A DNA stretch of 64,000 nt, taken from assembly GCF_003231285.1 (NCBI RefSeq), contig NZ_QKNS01000001.1, positions 992,001-1,056,000 on the forward strand. Reading direction: 5' to 3'. The translations under genes and the position numbers were made by a program. Of the stretch, positions 6,814-14,395 are shown piece by piece. This stretch comes from Hymenobacter sediminis. GTDB taxonomy: Bacteria; Bacteroidota; Bacteroidia; Cytophagales; Hymenobacteraceae. Each line of letters begins with the position of its first letter. Within the stretch, counting starts at the first letter, position 1. The notes below the pieces were generated by a model that saw nothing but the letters and a program-made list of their open reading frames with translations, did no database searches and had not been told where the DNA came from.

Positions 6814-7254
6814 ATGTGCTCCCGACTTGATTTCTCCCAAGTACTTGATTACCGCGGCACCCATAAGCACCCGCACTATGCCACCCGTAGCGCCGCTGGA
6901 CTGGATCTAACCGCCGAAATAGAAGCACCAATTGAACTACCCCCGTTTGGGCGGTGCCTGGTGCCGACTGGCTTGTGGCTGCGGCTGCCTGAAAACAGTG
7001 AAATGCAGATCCGCCCTCGCTCTGGTCTTGCTGTGAAGCATGGGGTAACAGTGCTCAACACCCCTGGTACGGTAGATCCTGATTACCGGGACGAAGTGAT
7101 GGTGCTACTGATTAACTGCGGTAATGAGCCTTTCACCATTGAACCCGGTGCCAGGATTGCCCAGGGGGTACTCTCCCCAGTGCTGCGGGCGGTGCAGGGC
7201 TTTACGGCTGACACGAAGGAGCGAACCGGCGGTCTTGGCTCTACTGGACAATGA
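6814..7254 (+). CDS. dut: dUTP diphosphatase
   Basis: All five conserved trimeric dUTPase motifs are present in order: motif 1 AGLDLTA (about residue 29), motif 2 RPRSGLA, motif 3 LNTPGTVDPDYRDEV with the catalytic Asp, motif 4 GARIAQGVL, and the C-terminal motif 5 RTGGLGSTGQ. The length (146 aa) is normal. It hydrolyses dUTP to dUMP and pyrophosphate, keeping uracil out of phage DNA and supplying dUMP. The stop overlaps the next start as ATGA. Confidence 0.96.
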   Translation: MCSRLDFSQVLDYRGTHKHPHYATRSAAGLDLTAEIEAPIELPPFGRCLVPTGLWLRLPENSEMQIRPRSGLAVKHGVTVLNTPGTVDPDYRDEVMVLLINCGNEPFTIEPGARIAQGVLSPVLRAVQGFTADTKERTGGLGSTGQ

Positions 7255-7439
7255 GCAGCAAGACATTGAATTACCTCTCCCTGGTTACGAACCTGGGAGG
7301 GGCCTTCATCTTCGTCACTTCTCCGACACCTGCTTATGCTATCATCTTCGGCATAGCGGCAGCAGTTGATATCATCCGGCTTACCCTACAGGATGCCCCA
7401 GCGGATGAAGATGATTACGACCCGTGGCAACCACAATAG
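7251..7439 (+). CDS. Small membrane protein (62 aa)
   Basis: ATGA overlap with dut. Two hydrophobic stretches (LNYLSLVTNLGGAFIFV and YAIIFGIAAAVDIIRLTL) form one hairpin or two short membrane helices, followed by an acidic tail (PADEDDYDPWQPQ). No lipobox. It is the last gene of the early run before the oppositely oriented RHH gene. Function unknown. Confidence 0.5.
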   Translation: MSSKTLNYLSLVTNLGGAFIFVTSPTPAYAIIFGIAAAVDIIRLTLQDAPADEDDYDPWQPQ

Positions 7440-7463
7440 GTTCTAGCCTCCCCCTAGTGGGGG

Positions 7464-7640
7464 TTACTTGGTGGGGGAGGGGAGTTCTATCGGGCCGTGT
7501 TCCTTTTCATAGGCGGCAATGGCATCCTCAATCAGAAGGCGCACAAAGTCGCTGGGTTTGCGCCGCTCGTGCTTGGCCACTGCCTCCAGCTTGCGCTTCA
7601 TTTCTTCATCCACACGAACGGGGTACACCTGCTTTGCCAT
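7464..7640 (-). CDS. Ribbon-helix-helix (Arc/MetJ-type) regulator, 58 aa
   Basis: Minus-strand ATG at 7640 gives MAKQVYPVRVDEEMKRKLEA followed by VAKHERRKPSDFVRLLIEDA. This is a typical RHH fold: an N-terminal strand (VYPVRV) for major-groove contact, helix 1 (DEEMKRKLEAVAKHE), a turn, and helix 2 (KPSDFVRLLIEDAIAAYE). It is divergent from the replication operon, and the palindrome TTGACAATCGTTGTCAA lies in the shared promoter region, so autoregulation plus repression of the replication genes is likely. It could be the antitoxin of a pair, but no toxin gene is adjacent. Confidence 0.85.
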   Translation of the reverse strand: MAKQVYPVRVDEEMKRKLEAVAKHERRKPSDFVRLLIEDAIAAYEKEHGPIELPSPTK

Positions 7641-7644
7641 AGTG

Positions 7645-7719
7645 CAAAGGTATACGGATGAAAATAATTATTGACAATCGTTGTCAAACGTAATACGTTT
7701 GCGTATATTCGTAATACGC
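7645..7719. promoter_or_regulatory. Divergent promoters with palindromic operator for RHH gene and replication operon
   Basis: Plus strand: TTGACA at 7671, 20-base spacer from the TTG, TACGTTTG (-7) at 7694-7701. Minus strand: CAAAGGTA at 7645-7652 reads TACCTTTG (-7) for the RHH gene. The 17-bp palindrome TTGACAATCGTTGTCAA (7671-7687, 7-bp arms) covers the -33 area of both. A second repeat, GCGTAT-N7-ATACGC (7701-7719), covers the plus start site. Such a layout suits an autoregulating RHH repressor. Confidence 0.6.
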
Positions 7720-7874
7720 AAGAGCGAATACCCTGGCAGGGGAATGACGCGAGAAACAGGCTGTCCACTACCAGCCTTTGCAACGACTTCAACTAGGGCT
7801 GCCACCCTTCAACCCGAAGCCGGTTTAGCCTTCCTGTAGTGGGGAGGGCGGCCGGCTTCATTATTGGCAGAGAC

Positions 7875-8336
7875 ATGAAAACCTATAGCCAACTACAGCA
7901 GGAAAATGAGTTGCTACGGCGTCTTGCCTGCATGTTGATGCAGACAGAAACCATCCCAGGTTTGGTATCTGAGGTGGCTGCCCTACGCGACCAACAGCCG
8001 ACCCCTGAACCGGAGTCAAGCCCTGACCCGGAGCCGCTGCAACTCAAGCTGCGTGTTAAGGCAGAAGCTTATGAGTACCGCATCTATGAGCTTGAAATAG
8101 CCTACATGATGCAGGATGCAGACACCGCTGAAAGCGAGGCGGCACGGACCATGATGGAGCGCGTAACCGCCAACTACCACAGGGACTACCCAGGCCGGCC
8201 GCTGAATCCCAAGCCCCGACCCGATGCCGCGCCAACAGGGTGGGCAACAGTGCGAGGCCCGGGCGATGGGCAGTCAAAGAAGGCTCGCAAGCCCTACACG
8301 CGGAAGGTTAAACCCTCTGACGCTGCCGCCGCATGA
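7875..8336 (+). CDS. Unknown phage protein with coiled N-terminus (153 aa)
   Basis: ATG at 7875 (MKTYSQLQQENELLRRLACM) is preferred to an upstream GTG. The first ~45 residues look coiled coil, then a Pro/Glu-rich linker, a helical middle (EAYEYRIYELEIAYMMQDAD) and a basic C-terminus (KKARKPYTRKVKPS). It is the first gene of the replication operon and overlaps the next by ATGA at 8333. A DNA-binding accessory role is possible. Confidence 0.5.
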   Translation: MKTYSQLQQENELLRRLACMLMQTETIPGLVSEVAALRDQQPTPEPESSPDPEPLQLKLRVKAEAYEYRIYELEIAYMMQDADTAESEAARTMMERVTANYHRDYPGRPLNPKPRPDAAPTGWATVRGPGDGQSKKARKPYTRKVKPSDAAAA

Positions 8337-9301
8337 AGTCGCCCGCCTTTCAATGGTACGCGGCTGACTACCTAGCCGACGAGCGGGTAATGCTGCTGAG
8401 CCTCGAATCAGAGGCCGCCTACGTCCGCCTCCTGAACTACTGCTGGCGAGAGGGTAGTATTCCCGCCAAACCTGAGTTGTGCGTACCGATGTGTAAGTAC
8501 GCCGATGTGAAGGTGATTAAGCCCGCGCTGGCCTTGTTTATCAAGTCGCCTTCTCTGCCGGGTCGCTTGATTCACAAGCGCTTAGAAGAGGAAAGAGCCA
8601 AGCAGGAATCGTTTCGGGAGAAGCAAGCTGAGAACGGCAAGAGGGGCGGAAGACCCCGAAAAGCCACAGCTAACCCAGATGAAACCCAAACAAAAGGGTT
8701 GGGTTTTTTTGGCGAAACCCAAATGGAACCCAAAAAAAGCTCTTCATCTTCTACTTCATCTTCTAATACGTCTAACGACGTAGCGCCGCCGGTCGAGGTC
8801 CAACAACCTCCTAAAAGCTTGACGCCCGAACAACAAGCTGTGCGGGCGCTGACCGACCCCGACGATGAACAACACTGGTCCGTCGGCCCGCTGACCAAGC
8901 CCCACGTCTTCAAAGTCATTTGCGAACGGCACGGCTACCTCGACATCGACTTCGAGTACTACCGTCGGGCCGCCCTGGTCGCCGCCGAAGATGACGACAC
9001 CAGCCGGACAATCAAGCAGTGGAACACCTGGGTACGGCGCTTCCTCGAAAACCAGGGCAAAGGTGGTCCCCTCCTCAAACCGACGGCCGGCCACACCCTA
9101 CCCAGCAAGCCCACCCCGAAAGACCTGCTGCCCAAGCCCGGACAGGAAACCCCCGGCCAGCGCATCTACATCGACGGCGTACCGGGTGACCAGAACATGG
9201 ACCGGATGAAAGCCGCCTCCTACCTGAAGCACTTCCCGAAAGCCGTCGTCGTCTCGCTGGCCTATCCGCAGAACCCCTACCAAAACCAACCCGGCCGATG
9301 A
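8333..9301 (+). CDS. DUF1376-domain replication-associated protein
   Basis: The N-terminal ~95 residues match DUF1376: MKSPAFQWYAADYLADERVM, LLSLESEAAYVRLLNYCWREG, KPELCVPMC. DUF1376 proteins sit in phage replication modules in place of, or next to, an initiator/helicase loader. A low-complexity linker (EPKKSSSSSTSSSNTSND region) separates it from a C-terminal domain of about 150 residues. The linker DNA contains a terminator-like hairpin (8682-8710, 7 T). It is directly upstream of the helicase genes and overlaps the next gene by ATGA. Confidence 0.8.
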   Translation: MKSPAFQWYAADYLADERVMLLSLESEAAYVRLLNYCWREGSIPAKPELCVPMCKYADVKVIKPALALFIKSPSLPGRLIHKRLEEERAKQESFREKQAENGKRGGRPRKATANPDETQTKGLGFFGETQMEPKKSSSSSTSSSNTSNDVAPPVEVQQPPKSLTPEQQAVRALTDPDDEQHWSVGPLTKPHVFKVICERHGYLDIDFEYYRRAALVAAEDDDTSRTIKQWNTWVRRFLENQGKGGPLLKPTAGHTLPSKPTPKDLLPKPGQETPGQRIYIDGVPGDQNMDRMKAASYLKHFPKAVVVSLAYPQNPYQNQPGR

Positions 9302-9699
9302 ACCTGCCCGACCCCAAAGAACTGGAAGACGCCCGCTGGCAGCAGGAGTTTGCCGGTCGCAAGCTGGCTGAGTTCGTGGCCACGATGCGGGAAGCCCTAC
9401 AAACGCCCCCGGCTGACACCCCGACGGCCCGCGCCCGCTACGACCGCAACCTTGCCTTCCTCCGAGCCCTGGAGTTCTTCCTCACCTCCAACGCCTCCCT
9501 GCTGAATCTGCTCGACCAGCGCGAAGAGGAAATGAACCTGGAAATGGTAGACGCCCAATTCAAGTACACGCAGATGGCCCTGGACCGCGACTTCTACCAG
9601 CGCGAGGCGCAGAGTGCCAACGCCCGCTACTACCAAGAGCAAGACCTCTACAAGCTGCTGCAAGGCCGCTTCACTCAAAACGTTCCGACCGATGTCTAA
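9298..9699 (+). CDS. Unknown helical protein of replication module (133 aa)
   Basis: Overlaps the DUF1376 gene by ATGA and the helicase gene by 8 bases. Almost wholly helical and charged (DARWQQEFAGRKLAEFVATM, LLNLLDQREEEMNLEMVDAQ). The setting between initiator-like and helicase genes suggests a replication accessory or helicase-loading role, but no loader motifs (Walker A) are present. Confidence 0.5.
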   Translation: MNLPDPKELEDARWQQEFAGRKLAEFVATMREALQTPPADTPTARARYDRNLAFLRALEFFLTSNASLLNLLDQREEEMNLEMVDAQFKYTQMALDRDFYQREAQSANARYYQEQDLYKLLQGRFTQNVPTDV

Positions 9700-10735
9700 C
9701 CGCCGCTACAACCCCAACCCGCTGGCGGCCCTGGAACCCGCCCCGCTACCGGGCCGCACTATCCGCCCGCAAGCAGCGCCTAGCATACCAGCCACGGTGC
9801 CCTTGCCCATTCAGACCTTAGAGGATATTCTGGCCGCCGCCACCGACTTCTACTTGCGGGGAACGGGCAACGGCGAAACCACCCACTGGCCTTGCCTCGA
9901 CGAGTTTTGGACCTGGCTTCGCAAAGAGATAACCGCCATCACGGGTTATGCCAATCAGGGCAAGAGCCGCTGGATTATGTCGGTAATGCTCCTCAAAGCC
10001 GTGTTTAGCAACTGGCGCTTTATTGTCTGCATCCCAGAGAATGAAGACGACTTCTACGTGGAAATGGCCGAAATCCTGGTCGGTCGCACGGCTAACCTGA
10101 AGTTTGAATCCAACCGGATGAGCCTCGACGAGCTGCAAGACGCTATACGCTGGCTCTACGACCACTTCCGCGTCGTGACTACGCCCGACGGAGCCACCCC
10201 GGCCCAACTACTAGACCGCTTTGCCGAGCTGCACGCAGAAGAACCCTTCGACGCCCTGCTGATTGACCCGTGGAACCAGCTAACCCACGAATTCCAGAGC
10301 CGGGAAGACCTCTACTTGTCTCAGCAGTTCAGCCTACTCAAGCGCTTTGCCATTCGGCACAACATGGCAGTGGTTATCACTGCCCACCCTGGCGGCGACG
10401 TGAAGGACAAGCAGGGCAAGCTAACCGTGCCCAATGCTTATTCTATCAGCGGCGGCAAGATGTGGGCGAACAAGTTCGACAACGTGCTGGCCGTCTTTCG
10501 GCCCAACTTCCCCGACCCGGAAGTGGAACTCTGGATTCACAAAATTAAGAAGCGCGGTCGCGTCGGGAAGCCTGGACAGTTGGACCTACTCTACGACGTG
10601 AAGCAGGCCCGCTACTTCCCTGTGATAGGCGACGCACAGCACCCGCTGGAAACCTGCCAGTTCAACGCACCCGGCACCCCGCCCCGGATTGACCAGTTCC
10701 CGCCGTCGGATTTCGATGAGGAACCACCCTTCTAG
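9692..10735 (+). CDS. DnaB-type replicative helicase, RecA-like core
   Basis: 347 residues from ATG at 9692. Walker A is GYANQGKSRW (G-x4-GKS) about residue 95; Walker B is FDALLIDPWNQL with the Asp after the hydrophobic strand; a later VVITAHPGGDVKDKQGK and YSISGGKMWANKFDNVLAVF resemble DnaB/Twinkle motifs H3-H4. The N-terminal DnaB domain is missing, so this is a C-terminal-domain-only helicase, as in several phages. It would unwind DNA during phage replication. Confidence 0.82.
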   Translation: MSNRRYNPNPLAALEPAPLPGRTIRPQAAPSIPATVPLPIQTLEDILAAATDFYLRGTGNGETTHWPCLDEFWTWLRKEITAITGYANQGKSRWIMSVMLLKAVFSNWRFIVCIPENEDDFYVEMAEILVGRTANLKFESNRMSLDELQDAIRWLYDHFRVVTTPDGATPAQLLDRFAELHAEEPFDALLIDPWNQLTHEFQSREDLYLSQQFSLLKRFAIRHNMAVVITAHPGGDVKDKQGKLTVPNAYSISGGKMWANKFDNVLAVFRPNFPDPEVELWIHKIKKRGRVGKPGQLDLLYDVKQARYFPVIGDAQHPLETCQFNAPGTPPRIDQFPPSDFDEEPPF

Positions 10736-10810
10736 CCCCCTCCTTCCCCCATGCAAGTACTACGAGACGATAACGCCGCCTAACCTCAACCCACAACATT
10801 TCGCAATCAC

Positions 10811-11056
10811 ATGGAAGAGTTTGAAATCACAGGGCAAGACACCCTAATCGCAGTAGGCAAGTTCAATAGCAAAGCAGAAGCTATTGAGCAGTTTCGAAAA
10901 GACCACCCAGGTTATAGCATAACCGCTATCAATGATGAAATAGTGATTGGTTGGTATGAATATTCTGGGCTTCCGGTATTTGAGGGAGACGACTACGTGA
11001 CGGATGAGGAGGGGTGCTACTTCACTCGACAAGAGGCCGAAGCGCTAGGCGAATAG
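10811..11056 (+). CDS. Unknown acidic phage protein (81 aa)
   Basis: MEEFEITGQDTLIAVGKFNS, then KAEAIEQFRKDHPGYSITAI: a beta-alpha-beta pattern of a small compact fold, very acidic towards the end (GDDYVTDEEGCYFTRQEAEA). GC is lower than in neighbouring genes. It is bracketed by similar junction sequences (CTAGCCCCCTCC... GCAAGTA at 10732 and 11061). No family recognised. Confidence 0.5.
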   Translation: MEEFEITGQDTLIAVGKFNSKAEAIEQFRKDHPGYSITAINDEIVIGWYEYSGLPVFEGDDYVTDEEGCYFTRQEAEALGE

Positions 11057-11104
11057 ATGCCTAGCCCCCTCCCCAATTGCAAGTAGTGAACAACCCCCGA
11101 TGCC

Positions 11105-11332
11105 ATGCCTCTATCTCCAGAACACCGCGCCATTATGGATGAAGTAAATGCCGCTTACGAGCAGGCTATGAATGCCCCTCTTCGCCGGGATAAGTGCTTT
11201 AGCTGGCAGCAACTCACCGTCGGTCAAGCCCTCAGCCGCATGTATGTCGCTGGACTACGAGCCGCCCAGGCCGGGGTGAGCGGCAATATCCACGAATGGC
11301 ACATTGAAAACGCCAAAGAGACACACGACTAG
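11105..11332 (+). CDS. Unknown helical phage protein (75 aa)
   Basis: PLSPEHRAIMDEVNAAYEQA and WQQLTVGQALSRMYVAGLRA suggest two or three amphipathic helices. No membrane segment or recognised motif. Flanked by C-rich junctions of about 48 bases on each side. Confidence 0.45.
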   Translation: MPLSPEHRAIMDEVNAAYEQAMNAPLRRDKCFSWQQLTVGQALSRMYVAGLRAAQAGVSGNIHEWHIENAKETHD

Positions 11333-11383
11333 CCCTCTTTCCCCCTCCCCTTGTGAACCTAAAGGCCAAACGCCACCAGACTT

Positions 11384-11647
11384 ATGAACCAAGCCACACT
11401 AGCCAAAGCCAAAGAGCTTGACCAAAAGATTGCCACCACCAATGAGGAATTAGCCAGCTTCCAGAAGCCGGGTATCATCATTCGGGTATACACTAATGAA
11501 TCCGACTTCACGCTTTTAACAACCATCGGAACAGGTGGAAACTGCGAACATCCTGACGCAGAGGCAGCGCGAGAGTTTTTAGCCAAGCTGATAGCCCGCC
11601 GGCAAGACGATTCGGCGAAGTTGCACGAGCAGTTCAACGCACTCTAA
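11384..11647 (+). CDS. Unknown phage protein (87 aa)
   Basis: Helix (TLAKAKELDQKIATTNEELA), two strands (GIIIRVYTNESDFTLLTTIG), then helix (PDAEAAREFLAKLIARRQDD), i.e. a helix-strand-strand-helix layout. No family recognised. Lies in the second run of small accessory genes between replication and late regions. Confidence 0.45.
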   Translation: MNQATLAKAKELDQKIATTNEELASFQKPGIIIRVYTNESDFTLLTTIGTGGNCEHPDAEAAREFLAKLIARRQDDSAKLHEQFNAL

Positions 11648-11662
11648 CCCCTTTTCTTACCA

Positions 11663-12142
11663 ATGGAACAGCAGAGAATAGAGGAGATACGCCAGCGCCT
11701 GCAAGCGGCAACACCAGGGCCGTGGTTTGTTGCCGATGGATTAGTGATGGCAAAGTATGAAGCTGGCATAAACCAGAAGATTACCGCTGATTATGAGGCT
11801 TGCCCTGTGATGCCGGAAGATGCCGAACTGATTGCCCACGCCCCCAGCGACATTCAATACCTACTCGACCAGCTCCACCACGCCACACAGGAAGCGGAAG
11901 GGCAATGGGATATTCAAAAGCTAGAAACGCAAGCAGAAGTACTGAAGCTGATTCTCTACGAATGTGAGTTTGAGCCAGCCCGTGCAACGGATGATGAGTT
12001 TAGAAAAGGGAGGCTGTTTGAGCGTGAGCTAGTTGCAAAGTGGGTGAAAGGTCAGATAGCACAAGTCGAGAGAGGCTTGGTAATCGCCCGGGCCGCTGCC
12101 CCAGCAAGTAAGGGAGGGGAGGAAGGAGGGGTGAAGGAATGA
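11663..12142 (+). CDS. Ead/Ea22-like phage protein
   Basis: The N-terminus RIEEIRQRLQAATPGPWFVA plus DAELIAHAPSDIQYLLDQLH forms the ATPGPW...DAELIAHAPSDI.YLL pattern found in many phage accessory proteins related to lambda Ea22. These have no firmly known biochemical role. The C-terminal ~60 residues are helical and charged. The stop overlaps the next start (ATGA at 12139-12142). Confidence 0.65.
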   Translation: MEQQRIEEIRQRLQAATPGPWFVADGLVMAKYEAGINQKITADYEACPVMPEDAELIAHAPSDIQYLLDQLHHATQEAEGQWDIQKLETQAEVLKLILYECEFEPARATDDEFRKGRLFERELVAKWVKGQIAQVERGLVIARAAAPASKGGEEGGVKE

Positions 12143-12537
12143 GCGACAATCTTATTACCGGAAACGAGTTGGCCGCTTTGGTATTAGCCGCCCTGCCCAA
12201 TGCTGAGAAGGTCACCATTGTCGAAATCCAAGACCACGGGGTTGTGTTTGATTGGGCTGGCTATGGCTTTCGATACGCCCAAGGGGAAACAATGCGCTTC
12301 CACTTTACAGGCAAGACAGCCAAGGAATTCATTGTCTGGCAGTATGCAAAGATGAGCCCTCAAAGCCGCAGACCTCCTTGCTGGACAAATGCCACTGACC
12401 TATGTACTCTTATGCGTGCCCTATTTCGTCAACGCTGGACGCCATACGTGCGGCATGAATTAGATACCAGCTTGAAGGTGAACGAGGCTGAGCAAGTGGT
12501 GTCCGAGGCTAAGGTTATTCAGTTCACTTCAACATGA
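12139..12537 (+). CDS. Unknown phage protein (132 aa)
   Basis: Starts by ATGA overlap. Begins MSDNLITGNELAALVLAALP, then strands KVTIVEIQDHGVVFDWAGYG and FRYAQGETMRFHFTG. The mixed alpha/beta sequence is soluble. It ends by ATGA overlap with the next frame (12534). No family recognised. Confidence 0.5.
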   Translation: MSDNLITGNELAALVLAALPNAEKVTIVEIQDHGVVFDWAGYGFRYAQGETMRFHFTGKTAKEFIVWQYAKMSPQSRRPPCWTNATDLCTLMRALFRQRWTPYVRHELDTSLKVNEAEQVVSEAKVIQFTST

Positions 12538-12860
12538 CCAGCGCCGAGTATCAGGCCCTGTACGGCAAGGGTGCCGCTAAAACGCCGGGAAATACACCTC
12601 TAAGACACGAACCCGACCCGCCTGCACCATCGCCCCAACCGGAACCCGCGAAGGCCACAGAGCCAAGAAAACAGAGCAATCGTCGGAGTACCGAAGAGAG
12701 GGAGAGACAACAAGCCCCCGCCCGACTACGCCCCGCCTGTGACGTGACCACCTGGGAAGGGTTGGATGGATTCCGATTCGTCGCGCACTCCCTCACGAAA
12801 GAACAGGCTGAAGGGCTACTAGAAACCGCCCGTAATCTGGGCATATGCGTCCAACCTTAA
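12534..12860 (+). CDS. Unknown phage protein with Pro-rich linker (108 aa)
   Basis: A short N-terminal MTSAEYQALYGKGAAKTPGN motif of a type seen at the start of phage nuclease-like proteins is followed by a Pro/Arg/Glu-rich disordered stretch (residues ~25-70). A small C-terminal domain (WEGLDGFRFVAHSLTKEQAE) follows. No catalytic residues identified. Confidence 0.45.
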   Translation: MTSAEYQALYGKGAAKTPGNTPLRHEPDPPAPSPQPEPAKATEPRKQSNRRSTEERERQQAPARLRPACDVTTWEGLDGFRFVAHSLTKEQAEGLLETARNLGICVQP

Positions 12861-12875
12861 GCAACAGACAAAGCC

Positions 12876-13202
12876 ATGAAGACTTTTCTAGGAGACTCCA
12901 ACATCCCATCCTTCAAGATTATCGGCACTATTCAGGCTCTACAATCCTTCGAGGCCGAATGCAAACAAATGGGGCTACAGGTCTCAAAAGCTAACTCCTA
13001 CTTCCGGGACGATTACGAACACTGCCTGATGCCCTGCTATGCTTACGACAAAAAGCAACCCCGCAATATCAAGCTGCAAACCCTGTCGGCTGATGTATAC
13101 CGTGCCGATGTGGTGTACGACTTAGCTACCGACCATGACCTCGCGCTGGCTATGGTGGAAGTTATTCAATCCGTTGCCGAGGAATGGCAGCCCACTAAGT
13201 GA
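12876..13202 (+). CDS. Unknown phage protein (108 aa)
   Basis: FKIIGTIQALQSFEAECKQM, CLMPCYAYDKKQPRNIKLQT and LATDHDLALAMVEVIQSVAE give an alternating strand/helix pattern of a small alpha/beta fold. Contains Cys residues (CLMPCY) without a clear metal-binding spacing. No family recognised. Confidence 0.45.
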   Translation: MKTFLGDSNIPSFKIIGTIQALQSFEAECKQMGLQVSKANSYFRDDYEHCLMPCYAYDKKQPRNIKLQTLSADVYRADVVYDLATDHDLALAMVEVIQSVAEEWQPTK

Positions 13203-13246
13203 ATCTGGGCATACGGGTATCCTAACAACGAAACCGATAGAACGAG

Positions 13247-13627
13247 ATGGAACTAACACGAGAACAGATTGAGCAGATGCCCGCCGGCCGGGAGATGGAT
13301 ATACTATTGGCTAAGATGCTTTATCCAGAACGTAATTTTGATGAGGACTATACCCGAGAGCCTGGCAAGGGTAATTGGTATATGATACCGAATTATTCAA
13401 CCTACATAGCCGCCGCATGGAAGATTATAGAACACTTCGAAACCAAAGGCTACCTAATAGATCTGACCCGGGCTAAGGACTTTGAGACAGGGGAATACCC
13501 CTACGTAGCCGAGGTGTGGGATATACAAAACGGGCCAGGCCGGGAGACTCGGGCCGCTAACGCCCCGCTGGCTATCTGCCGAGTTGCCTTGCTTACGATT
13601 GCTCATGAATTCTACGATATAGGATGA
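13247..13627 (+). CDS. Phage ABA sandwich domain protein
   Basis: The layout matches the phage ABA sandwich family: an N-terminal helix (LTREQIEQMPAGREMDILLA), a central YSTYIAAAWKIIEHFETKGY helix, strands around YPYVAEVWDIQ, and the signature ending ANAPLAICRVALLTIAHEF (family form: APLAICRAAL). Such proteins are common, small and uncharacterised in phages. A 21-bp stretch coding DYTREPG recurs in another frame at 13686-13706. Confidence 0.65.
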   Translation: MELTREQIEQMPAGREMDILLAKMLYPERNFDEDYTREPGKGNWYMIPNYSTYIAAAWKIIEHFETKGYLIDLTRAKDFETGEYPYVAEVWDIQNGPGRETRAANAPLAICRVALLTIAHEFYDIG

Positions 13628-13709
13628 ATAAGCCACCCCACTCCACCAGTAGACCCCGGCCCTGCTTCCTTCCGACAAGTACCCGGACTACACCAGAGAG
13701 CCCGGGCAG

Positions 13710-14024
13710 TTATTTCGCCCGGTCGGCTGGCCGGCCCCCTCGCTTCGTTGGTACAGGTCTGGCACCGGTAAACATTGGGCCTGTACCATGGAGCACCCAG
13801 TCTGTGCGCAAGTGCAGCGCCTCGCAGGCCTTAAGGAAGTTGTCAATCTTCATGCTCTGCTTGCCCAGTTCAAACTGCCCAATGGTCTGCAGAGATACAC
13901 CCACCTCGTCGGCCACGGCTTTTAGGGAAGCCCCGGCCGCTATCCGCCCCTCTTTGAAGCGACGTTGATAGGCTGTCGGTGTAAATTCCTGCTTTACTTC
14001 TGGGAGGGTATCATGCTGAACCAT
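13710..14024 (-). CDS. XRE-family regulator (second phage HTH protein)
   Basis: 104 residues on the minus strand just before the late genes. The helix-turn-helix is clear: YQRRFKEGRIAAGASLKAVA, DEVGVSLQTIGQFELGKQ, then MKIDNFLKACEALHLRTDWVLHG with the common WVLHGTGPMF ending. Directly upstream lies a perfect tandem 12-bp repeat (14051-14074), a likely operator. Its position between early and late regions makes it a candidate switch for late genes, perhaps through the TTAAAGTA palindromes; there is no direct evidence for that link. Confidence 0.85.
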   Translation of the reverse strand: MVQHDTLPEVKQEFTPTAYQRRFKEGRIAAGASLKAVADEVGVSLQTIGQFELGKQSMKIDNFLKACEALHLRTDWVLHGTGPMFTGARPVPTKRGGRPADRAK

Positions 14025-14050
14025 AGGATTTGCGTACCTTAGCGGGGCGC

Positions 14051-14074
14051 AAATATCACATTAAATATCACATT
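14051..14074. repeat. Tandem 12-bp repeat upstream of second XRE gene
   Basis: AAATATCACATT occurs twice without a gap (14051-14062 and 14063-14074) in the 53-bp space between the divergent XRE gene and the 52-aa gene. The minus strand reads GATATTTG close to the repeat, one base from a TAnnTTTG promoter box for the XRE gene. Probably a regulator-binding site. Confidence 0.6.
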
Positions 14075-14077
14075 CGC

Positions 14078-14236
14078 ATGCTGAAGAATAGCAATCCTCA
14101 ACAAATGTGGGTGACCGGTCAGACCAAAAACGCCTTTGAGCAGTTGCGCCGGCCAGGGGAACAGTTATACCAAACCGCCGAACGGATAGCCCAAGCCGCT
14201 GCCCGTCGACAGAAGCCGAAACCGGGACAGCCATGA
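14078..14236 (+). CDS. Small basic phage protein (52 aa)
   Basis: ATG at 14078 (MLKNSNPQQMWVTGQTKNAF) starts right after the tandem repeat, so the same regulator may control it. Mostly helical and basic (EQLYQTAERIAQAAARRQKP). Overlaps the next small gene by ATGA at 14233. Function unknown; the position just before the late operon could suit a regulator. Confidence 0.5.
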   Translation: MLKNSNPQQMWVTGQTKNAFEQLRRPGEQLYQTAERIAQAAARRQKPKPGQP

Positions 14237-14391
14237 AGCTGAAAGACAAATACCCGCAGTTGCAAGACCCTGCCGTGGTAAAGTCCATGGTCGTCCGGTC
14301 GGTGTACGCCTCTATGGCGCTGGAAAACCAGACGGTGCCGCTGGAACGGATAGAGCAGTTGTACGAGCAGACAATTCCTCCCAAGAAGTAA
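14233..14391 (+). CDS. Small helical phage protein (52 aa)
   Basis: ATGA overlap with the previous gene. MKLKDKYPQLQDPAVVKSMV and SVYASMALENQTVPLERIEQ make two helices. It is followed 4 bases later by a strong terminator (14396-14424). Function unknown; together with its partner it forms a short operon opposite the XRE gene. Confidence 0.5.
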   Translation: MKLKDKYPQLQDPAVVKSMVVRSVYASMALENQTVPLERIEQLYEQTIPPKK

Positions 14392-14395
14392 CTCT

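Noticed and set aside
13624..13968. Plus-strand frame of 114 codons joined by ATGA to the ABA gene
   Set aside because: It is antisense to the XRE gene over most of its length and its residue content (Pro/Arg/Ser/Thr) looks like a non-coding reading.
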